In this document: in pieces, positions 56,579 to 64,000 of the stretch
Position numbering within the stretch: the first letter of the stretch is position 1
Layout: each line of letters opens with the position of its first letter
Source: Tetracentron sinense
Lineage: Eukaryota; Streptophyta; Magnoliopsida; Trochodendrales; Trochodendraceae
Direction: 5' to 3'
NCBI GenBank assembly: GCA_015143295.1
Contig: CM026570.1
Span: 20,343,250 to 20,407,249, forward strand
DNA: 64,000 bases
Notes under the pieces: generated by a model
Database searches by the model: none
What the model saw: the letters and a program-made list of their open reading frames with translations, nothing else
Told to the model about the DNA's origin: nothing
Made by a program: the position numbers and the translations under genes

Positions 56579-59176
56579 TCAACCACCATGGGGGATAAGA
56601 TTATTACATGTTTGCCTATTGTGCCCAGTTTGTTTACATCTTCCACATCGTATAGTGGACCTTTCCTCACCCTGTGAGAGAATTCTATTCTTCTTCAGCC
56701 TTCCTGAACGTCTTCTTCCCACCGGTGGTTTAATCCTCTCCATCTCTACCATGATTTCAGGTGGGAGGTCCCATGATTTTTTGTCAAGCAGTGGATATAT
56801 TGACTCTTGGTAGGTAGATTGGTACGTCAATGATGTGTAGAATGGCGAACAATAGTTGTATGGATCTACCCGATACTTTCTACATCCAGCCAACGCATGT
56901 TCACAAGGCAACCCTATTTTATAGAATTTCCCACAAGTGCAATTCCCATCAAGAAGCTTTACAGTATCTCGATTGTTTTTCCCAACCACGTAATACTGAT
57001 ACATAACAATTCCATGAGAATCTAAATAACGTGCCTTTGATTGTCTCTTTTGTATTTGCTCTTCGACCCATGTTGTTAGCCTCTCATTCATTTGTATAGC
57101 GCTGATTTTTCGGTTGTAGAACATATTTTGTATCTTGAGTCGCACATTCTCCAAAAGCATAGTGACTGGATATTCTTTTGCTTCTTTCAGCAAACTATTC
57201 AAACTCTCGGTTATGTTCGTAGTCAGCACATTATACCTCTTCGCACTATAAAAGGCTCGGGCCCATTTCTCTTTCGGTATTGCATCCAACCATTGCACAA
57301 CGAGAGGGTTTGCAGCTGCGAGTTCTGCCATCATCTCATGAAACTCGCTTTCTCTACATGTCTTCACGGCTTTCCAGAAATACGAAAACAATTGCTTATC
57401 CTTAAATATTGCGTACATATTTTGGCTAATGTGGAATGCGCAGTAGCCATGAATTGCATGTGGGAATACAACAGGGACTTGACTTATCAAACTGACATGT
57501 CGATCTGTAACAATCACTAGATCATCTATGTGTCCAAGTGCTCTTGATAATTGAGTTAAGAAAAAATTGTAAGTAACATTATTCTCCGACTCCGCAATCC
57601 CAAGGGCAACTGGAAATATGTGATTGTCTCCGTCTAGAGCTGTTGCGGCGATTAGTATTCCTTTGTATTTTCCCTTTAAATGTGTCCCATCAATGACTAT
57701 CACTTTCCGTAAAGTCGTCTGAAAACTTCGAATACACGGTCCAAGAGTCATAAAACATCTTTCAAATGCCTCATTTTCAGGGTCAGCCACTATTGCTGTT
57801 ACTGTGCCCGGATTAGTCCTTTTAAGTTCATGAAAATAGGCAGGGAGTTCAGCATAAGAGTGGTCGTATGAACCTCTAATTGTTTCAATGGAAATCTCCT
57901 TAGCTTTCCTGTAACTCATTCTAACCTCATATTCTTCCTACACATCATGAATAATCTCTTTGGGCTTATACGAGACATTTGCCTCAATACGTCCCACAAC
58001 CATGTCACTCACAACTAAACTGGTTGCTTGTCGATGATCGGTACCACCTAAGGGATATCTACAAGAGTGATGTGAATTATAAGTCTTTATTTTGAAGACA
58101 CCAACCTCATTCACTTTCGATGCACGCAATCTCTAGCTGCAATTATCTATAAGACATCTAACTGTGTACTTTTGTTTATTTGAATCCATAACCTTGAATT
58201 GAAAATTTTTTCGCATCGCATATCTAGACAGTACATTTTGTAGACGTCTTTTGTCCTTAAATAATTGCCCAAGCGATATTTCACCAGCTTCCACTCCAGT
58301 TTCAAACTCTGATGCTTCCCAATTTACATAGTCATCTACATAGTCATTTAGTTGGATCCCAACATTTGCCAGTGATTGTACTGGAGCTTGTGGTGATGAT
58401 GGAGCTTGTGCTGACGATTCTACACAAGCTTGTGGAGGAGCTTGTGGTGATAGTTCTAGATGAGCTTCTGTATCTACTTGTCTTACTCGACGAAAAGCAG
58501 ACACTGAGGAACTAGGAATATCAGCATGCGGGGTATGAGAGTGTATAGTCCTTGTGTCCCACTCTACTGTTGCCTCCCTATGTAAAAATTCTTCAAGCTT
58601 ATCGCAGACACCGTATGTTGCTACATCTTCATCTTGATTAAAATCACTATAAAAATCATGCTCATCTTCATCAGTTGAGCTTGAGTCTATACTTTCTAAA
58701 CCTTCATCACCATTATCATTTTCAGCCTCCTGAATATGAGTCCCCTTATAGAAAGGAATGGCAGTCTCCTGAATATGAGGATCAACAACCTCCTGAACAC
58801 GCTGATATTCATAACTCGCATCATTCAAACCAAACTGTGGTTGTGGTACAGATTTTTTCACCTTCGATATATATAATGGCGGCAAGTATTTATTTTCTAC
58901 TTTCTTCATATGTGAAAGAAATGCCCGCAACTCTTCATCGTCTGTAATATCACTGGGAGGGATTGGCGCTGGTGTAGGAATGAAACACCTCACTATAATC
59001 TCATACTCTTCCAGTCGAGTGTTAGTCAATTGATAAACTTTATCCAATAGTTTGTCATATGTCATTTTTGAAGATAATTGCAACAACTTTGATTTTCCAC
59101 CACTGTATACGTACCCCCGAACAGGGTCGTCAATGTTCCACTCACCGTCATAACAACAAACTACTGATATCGGCAT
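56579..59176 (-). pseudogene. mudrA-like: MURA transposase gene of the Mutator-like element
   Basis: One frame of 865 codons from ATG 59176 (MPISVVCCYDGEWN) to 56579, broken by only two TAG stops (58133-58135 and 57938-57940). An N-terminal segment is followed by an acidic Ser/Pro/Gln-rich linker, then a MuDR-type DNA-binding domain (LGQLFKDKRRLQNVLSRYAM...KYTVRCLIDNC). The MULE transposase core has the first two catalytic Asp in VIVIDGTHLKGKYKG and VIVTDRH, and the CxxH in HGYCAFHISQN. A SWIM zinc finger (CTCGKFYKIGLPCEHAL) and a CCHC knuckle (CGRCKQTGHNRQTC) follow. The last 446 codons are uninterrupted. MURA cuts the element at its terminal repeats. The start is chosen because a 3' splice site (TTGCAG) ends three bases upstream; the upstream part of the longer frame is intron. 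The first stop falls where relatives usually have Trp, the second probably at a Gln. Confidence 0.92.
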
Positions 59177-59179
59177 TAT

Positions 59180-59995
59180 CTGCAATATCGGGAAAACACT
59201 CAATCCGTTAAAGTAATCTGGAAAATTTTGAAAATGAGCACTGTAACCATTGAAAATGTACTGTAATAACGAAAATCGTCGAAAAAGATCATAAAACCAT
59301 CGAAAAAGCACTATCATATCGAAATTGCAATAACAGCAAACCCCCTAAAATGACCACTGTAACCATCGAAAAGCACTGTCAAAACAGAAAACCACCGAAA
59401 ATGAGGATAAAAGCATCGAAAATACACTGTAATATCGAAAATGCAATAACAGAAAAATCCCAAAAATAGGCACTGTAACCATCGAAAAGCAATGTAAAAA
59501 CATAAAACCACCGAAAATGAGCATCAAAGCATCGAAAATATACTGTAATATCGAAAATGCAATAACAGAAAACCACTGAAAATGAGCACTGTAACCATCG
59601 AAATAGCACTGTAAAAACAGAAAACCACCGAAAATGAGCATAAAATCATCGAAAATGCACTGTAATATGGACAAAACCACCGAAAATGAGGATAAAACCA
59701 TCGAAAAAGCACTGTGATATCGAAAATGCAATAACATCAAACCCCCGAAAATGACCACAAAACCGCCGAAAATGAGCTCAAAACCACCGAAAATGAGCAC
59801 TGTAATATCGAAAATGCACTGTGATCAAAGATAACCACCGAAAATGAGCAAAAAAAATCGAACTTCGTCACTGTAACCATCGCGAATGAACTCTAATAAC
59901 AGAAAATCCCGAAAATGAGCATATAACCCTAGCAAATACCGAATATGACCACTGTAACCATCGCAAAATGGATCAAAAATGTATCAAACACTTAC
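59180..59995 (-). other. Leader intron of the MURA gene, filled with TTTTCGG repeats
   Basis: On the minus strand a donor ATAGG|GTAAGTG starts at 59995 and an acceptor CCCGATATTGCAG ends at 59180, directly before the ATG. The 816-bp interior consists largely of degenerate units of TTTTCGGTGGTTTT, TTTTCGATGGTTACAGTGC and CATTTTCGATATTACAGTG, about 60-100 bp per higher unit. Several short open frames over it reflect the lack of stops in the repeat, not genes. Confidence 0.65.
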
Positions 59996-60194
59996 CCTAT
60001 GTTCTTGTTCTTCTTCTTCAACTTCTTCTTCTTCAAAAGGGTTTCAGATGAAGCAGAAAAGTTTAGCTCAGTTTGTGTTGAAGGGTTTCAGAGGAAGCAG
60101 AAGGGTTTAGCTCGTTGCAACGAAGGGGAAAGCTTGGTTTCGGATGAATGCTTCAAGGAAAGGGAATCGCAATATTTAACCTCTGTCGCAGAAT

Positions 60195-60360
60195 GTTGCA
60201 GCCAACAGAGATGGGGGTAGGGGTATTTTGAAGAAAAAAAAATAGTGGAAAGCACGTGCTCCACTAAAATCACTGTTGGAGCCTACATAAGTAAAATTTT
60301 CAAAACGGAACCCATATTCGGGTTTTTTCATAATACGGAGCCTATATCCGTACTTTCCTC
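60195..60360. repeat. Right terminal inverted repeat of the Mutator-like element
   Basis: Mirror of the left end. Inside it, at 60039-60115, the leader exon side holds a ~50-bp direct repeat (AAGGGTTTCAGATGAAGCAG / AAGGGTTTCAGAGGAAGCAG). Confidence 0.85.
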
Positions 60361-60369
60361 TAAGATTTT

Positions 60370-60558
60370 TAACTCATTCTTAACCCCTCCACTGTTTTGG
60401 AATAAGATTTTTAACTCTCATATGAAACTAATGTTACTAAACAAGCTTCTTGACAAATAAGATTAATTGAAATAGGTCTTATAAATTAGATTTTTCAAAA
60501 TGTTACTTATTTCTATAGATAAGAGTTTCAAAACAGTCCCTAAATATTGATTTATTTA
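60370..60558. other. Spacer right of the Mutator-like element
   Basis: Begins with AACTCATTCTTAACCCCTCC and a second copy of the target sequence (see findings). No gene. Confidence 0.5.
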
Positions 60559-61031
60559 GGCCCCATATGGATACATTATCGTTTTTCCAATTTTAAAATC
60601 TGGAAGCAACTCATTTTTTCATGATTTTAATTTTTTTAAGCAGAAAACATGTTTGGCATTTCTAACTATTATTGTTTAAAAAATAGAAAAAACATATTTG
60701 GTAACCACATAACATCATAAAAAATAATTATAGAAAGATGTTAATCTCTAAAGACTTAAGGGTCCCACCCGTTAGTTCACTTAAGGTACCATGGTAGTGG
60801 TGATGCGATGGTGCCATGGTTGACGAGAGCCGTTGATAGAGGTAGAGCACTCCATATTTCTACTTTTGTTTTTAATTTTTAAAATAGAGGTAACACAAAT
60901 TTTTTGTTATCTTGATTTAAAAAAAAAAAATTGGTTTTAGATTTTGAAAAAGAAAAGCAAAAGTATGCTTACCAAACACAGTTTGTGCAAAAAAAAAATT
61001 CAAAAAAAAAAATTTGTAATCAAATGTGGCC
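60559..61031. mobile_element. MITE-like element (473 bp), weak
   Basis: Starts GGCCCCATATGGATAC and ends as the inverse of GGCCACATTTGATTAC. The A/T-rich interior has mirrored TTTGGTAA/TTACCAAA phrases. No convincing TSD. Confidence 0.4.
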
Positions 61032-61789
61032 ATAGCTTTTACCTTATAATTGGTTTATTTTAAACACGTTAAAGTGGGTGGGTTCCTTATTGTATTGCGC
61101 TTAGGGAGTGTTAACAGGTTGAATTCGGGCCATAAAAATCAATTGTAAATGGATCACAGTTGGGCTGAGCCATTGACACCCCTAACTGCTCTCATGCTTG
61201 TTTCTTTCAACCTTTAGATAGGTCGGGTCTACTTAGAACGTGCTAGAGGATGCCCCCAATGGGTTGATAGACTAACCCAGATTCGACCCGACCTCACTTA
61301 CCATTTTTTTACCTACCATTATTACTCCTAAGAAGAGGAATGCTAGTACAGAGAAGGATTCCAAACACTCACTGTTAAAGCAACATGTGTCGTTGCTTTT
61401 ATAATAGAAACAACGCGTTGAAATTAAGATAAAATAGTTGTTTTAATCGGTTGTTACGGGTAACGGATTACAAAAATAACACACGTTAATAGTGAGAGCT
61501 TAATTTTTTTTGAATTATGCAACTTGGGCCAACACTCTTCTCTTAAATCTGGTCTACCATATATTTGTAACTTAATGATCCCCTAACTCAAACATGATTC
61601 TTACCTTAAGCTTTTATAATGGATTTTGTAAAAATAGTGTTTGTACCGTGCAGTTCTCTAAATAACAAACTGGTTCACACAGTTTGGCTGTCCAACCACC
61701 TGGTTCGATGGTCTGAGCGGGTCTATAGGGTTGTAAGCATCCCATTTTTGTACCCTTATTCCTCCTATTTTCTTCAAGGACTTTGCTAC
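61032..61789. other. Spacer, no gene recognised
   Basis: Non-coding; no structure I can name. Confidence 0.45.
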
Positions 61790-61926
61790 TGAGACTCCAT
61801 TAGGGTCGAGACCACCGAGACCATGCTCTTAGAGCATTGGATTTCAGGTGGGGCAAATTTCACATGGTAGGCCCCACCTGAAATCCCATGCTCTTAGAGC
61901 ATGGTCTCGGGCCTAATGGGGTCTCA
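61790..61926. mobile_element. Short palindromic MITE (137 bp)
   Basis: Two ~60-base arms starting TGAGACYCCATTAGG and sharing GAGACCATGCTCT...AGAGCAT and GATTTCAGGTGGGGC in mirror order. There is an internal smaller palindrome GCTCTTAGAGC in each arm. No TSD is seen. Confidence 0.65.
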
Positions 61927-62580
61927 GAACTTTATCCTTTCTTCAAAGCTCAAGGATTCTACCCAAACACCCTTCATTATAGCCCAACACCCACATTCTA
62001 GCCAATACCGTACTCCAATCCAAGCCCAATAGCCCAAGAGACAAGGTTTTATGTATGGAGTCTGATTATAAATTTATACCGGACTCATTAGGTTTGTGCT
62101 ATAGTAGTTAGTCGCGAGTGGAGCTATGCGGTTAGCTCGCTGGGGTGTAGGGGGCAGTGCACCCTTGTCCAGGGACTTGGGGCGGAGCTCACGGACCAAT
62201 TTTTTTAGGTGACTTGAGAGCAAGCAAAAGACCTAATTCTGCTAAATATTAGGCATTCGCTTGAGCCAATCTAGTTTTGCTCAAGCCATATTTTTAATAG
62301 CATCTCAATGAGCGATGATAGGTTTGCTTGGGTGTCGTTCCTCTACAGGGTTCAGCTCGAAAGGAAAGACAATAAATTTTAGCTCTCACCGTGGTTTCTC
62401 AGTTAATCTGGTTTCAAGGGAGTCTAGTAACCGTTTTTTGGCCGGTTCATGAGTCGGACAGTCCCTGTCCAGTCCAATCCAATTTTAAAAACATTGTGGT
62501 TTGTTTTTGCTAGTCTCTTGCTTTGCATGAGATTTTAGCTTCTTCTAGCCGATTCAAAAATTGACTCGGACTGGCATCAT
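61927..62580. other. Spacer, no gene recognised
   Basis: Non-coding. Resembles old retroelement or LTR sequence in style but has no definable boundary. Confidence 0.4.
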
Positions 62581-62992
62581 CATTACAAGAAAATTACCGC
62601 GATGTGACAAAATAGTAGTGATAAAAAATTTTCCGCCACTAATAAATCACTTATATTGACGGAAACACATGCCGTTACTAATAGCCGGTCTCTAATTACT
62701 TAAAAAGTTTTTTTTTAATCAAAATAGTTGGTAGCAATGGAATTTTTGCCGTCACTAATATGGCTGATTTAATAGAGATGGAAAATTTCAGTCACTAGGT
62801 TTATGAGTAATGGAAGTTCTTTATAGTGACGGAATAATTGCCGTTACTATTGAAATTTAGAGCATTAGTGACGGAAATATTTTCGTCACTACTAATATTT
62901 ATATTAATTGGGTAAAATCAGAACTGCGAAAACCTATCTTCCCCAAATTGGTTCCCGCTCTCCTCGCAGACACCAACATTCCGGCCACCACG

Positions 62993-63191
62993 GTAAGCCT
63001 CTCTCAATCTTTCTCTCTCTCCCTCTCTCATGATTGCTCTCATTTTGTCTGTCCCTCTCCTGCTCGCTCTCATTCTCTCTGTCTTTCTCTCTCTCTCCCT
63101 CTCCCTCTCGTACGTGCTCGCTCTCGTTCTCTCTCCCTCTCAATCTCACTCTCTCTCTCTTTGTCTCTCACTCTCTCTATCTCTGTTGCAG
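62993..63191 (+). other. CT-rich leader intron, predicted
   Basis: GTAAGC...GTTGCAG, 199 bp, almost wholly (CT)n with T and G interruptions. Overlapping Leu/Ser-rich frames are artefacts of the CT run. Confidence 0.5.
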
Positions 63192-63388
63192 GTCCCGAAG
63201 TCTCTCTCTTATCTCTTTCCTTTAACCACTCATTTGACATGGATGTTGGAGCTAGGATTCTCGGGGGGGGGCTAATAGTGGAGTTTCGGTGGCGTAGCCC
63301 CTGAAATTTATTTTTGAGGGTCAAGTTCATGGGCCATCACGTCAATTGGTGTCTGTTTTGAAAGAATATATTTATTTCTAAAAAGTTT

Positions 63389-63413
63389 GGGGGGGGGGGG
63401 GGGGGGGGGGGGG
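63389..63413 (+). repeat. Homopolymer of 25 G
   Basis: An unbroken G25 run in otherwise A/T-rich DNA. It could form a G-quadruplex, or its length may be a sequencing estimate. Confidence 0.9.
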
Positions 63414-64000
63414 CTAGAGCACCCCGTCCCACCAGGCTCTCGCCATCTCCCAGGCTATGTCCCTACTAGGACAATAGAAAAAAAATAATTCCCAAAATTT
63501 TAGGAAGCCCCCCTGAGCCCCATGTGGCTCCGCCCCTGGTTGGAGCTGTATGTTCTACTATCAAACTTGAGAATCTTTTCCGATATACATTTATAGATGC
63601 ATGAAGCTGTCCGGGCTTCACGAGCTTTGTTGTCTGATTTTCTCTCTGAATCTTCTATCTTGAGCTTGCTTTTCCCGTTGGTGAAGGGACTTTCTATATT
63701 TTTGAGATGACTTTCAAAGAAATTTCTTATTTTACGCTATATTTTCGAATGACTATCGAGGAAAGTTATAAGAAGGACCTCACTCAATGAGGAAAGCACC
63801 GTCGCCATCTGAGCAATCATTAGTGTCCTAGTAATGGTCCTTCAGTTCAGGCTTCCGGAGGAGGAGGAGGAGGAGGAGGACGACGAGGTAACTCAGTTCA
63901 AGCCTTCAAGGGTCATTGCTCCTTCTGGATTGCCTTGAAGACTCATATGTTTTGTTAGGTTTTTTTTTTTTTGTAAAAAAACCTCTAACTTTTCAGCTAT
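63414..64000. other. Spacer or CACTA interior with GGA repeat
   Basis: Holds a GGAGGAGGAGGAGGAGGAGG run at about 63857-63880 and a phrase GTGGCTCCGCCCCTGG (63523-63538) similar to GTGGCGTAGCCCCTGA at 63290-63305, as if two copies of a repeat end lie in the same orientation. No gene. Confidence 0.4.

Larger units (their letters stand above)
50591..60360. mobile_element. Kaonashi-type Mutator-like element (9770 bp), TSD TAAGATTTT
   Basis: The ends are inverse copies over roughly 150 bp (GAGAAAAATACGGATATAAG left, GAGGAAAGTACGGATATAGG right, read inward). They are flanked by the 9-bp duplication TAAGATTTT (50582-50590 and 60361-60369), the size expected for Mutator. It carries a MURA transposase gene on the minus strand and an Ulp1-like protease gene with a DUF1985-like N-terminal part on the plus strand, converging towards the centre. 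MULEs with such ULP-like genes are known in plants as Kaonashi (KI) elements. Both genes start just inside a terminal repeat and share a layout of short leader exon with GAA/CTT-rich sequence and ~0.82-kb leader intron. The ends look intact, and each gene is interrupted only by a few TAG stops. Confidence 0.93.
62581..64000 (+). mobile_element. 5' end of a second CACTA family element, running out of the window
   Basis: Starts CATTACAAGAAAATTACC (a one-base variant of CACTACAAGAAAA). About 300 bp of subterminal repeats with core GTGACGGAA / TTCCGTCAC follow, both orientations present. A probable leader exon then ends ACCACG|GTAAGC (62993), followed by a CT-rich intron and acceptor TTGCAG (63191). 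No transposase is reached before the window ends. The region after 63250 may include another inserted repeat. Confidence 0.6.

Noticed and set aside
59177-59317. Upstream extension of the MURA frame
   Set aside because: Repeat-derived sequence upstream of a splice acceptor directly before the ATG at 59176.
59345-59800. Phe/Gly-rich open frames of up to 151 codons
   Set aside because: Translations of the TTTTCGG minisatellite with no stops; not genes.
62934-63330. Leu/Ser- and Arg/Glu-rich frames over the CT repeat
   Set aside because: Simple-sequence artefacts on both strands of a CT tract.

Overview
This window is nuclear DNA of a flowering plant, most likely a eudicot. It contains Athila-type Ty3/gypsy elements primed by tRNA-Asp, CACTA (En/Spm) and Mutator transposons, a Helitron, MITEs, broken plant genes (an AT-hook/AHL gene and LRR receptor genes), plant-type introns and AT-rich spacers. 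I see no intact host gene. Almost every long reading frame belongs to a transposable element, and most are broken.

Layout. 0-0.9 kb: decayed 5' part of an AHL (AT-hook) gene. 0.9-1.7 kb: nonautonomous hAT-type element with 8-bp target-site duplication (TSD). 1.7-6.8 kb: spacer with a CACTA-like end and a probable LTR remnant that has a TATA box and telo-boxes. 6.8-8.9 kb: 3' part of a Helitron with a decayed helicase. 8.9-45.6 kb: a nested stack. Outermost is the 5' end of a gypsy element on the minus strand with a ~2.05-kb LTR. A 34-kb CACTA element (10118-44147, TSD CTT) lies inside that LTR. The CACTA element holds two transposase-type genes on the minus strand (TNPD/tnp2-like and TNPA/Transposase_24-like), fragments of two LRR receptor genes, a solo LTR (TSD CTTGT), a foldback MITE and a 19.5-kb Athila-like retrotransposon (16403-35943, TSD CTATG) within an ancestral 88-bp TNPA intron. 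That retrotransposon is in turn cut inside its reverse transcriptase by an 8.6-kb retrotransposon (21830-30391, TSD ATTAC), which keeps a 983-codon gag-protease frame but lacks RT, RNase H and integrase.

45.6-50.6 kb: spacer with several MITEs, including a strong 317-bp foldback hAT-type element, and an RNase H-like fragment. 50.6-60.4 kb: a complete-ended Mutator-like element (MULE) of the Kaonashi (ULP-carrying) kind, with 9-bp TSD TAAGATTTT, long terminal inverted repeats, a MURA transposase on the minus strand and a ten-exon Ulp1-like protease gene on the plus strand. Both genes appear to begin with a ~0.82-kb leader intron filled with degenerate TTTTCGG-core repeats, and the same motif fills a later intron and the convergent 3' spacer. 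This is the most unusual structure in the window. 60.4-64 kb: spacer with MITE-like palindromes and the 5' end of a second CACTA family.

None of the genes forms a host pathway. The retroelement and transposon genes would serve only mobility of their own elements. The premature stops in the two DNA transposons that I placed on gene models are all TAG, which suggests decay by deamination of methylated cytosine in silenced chromatin.
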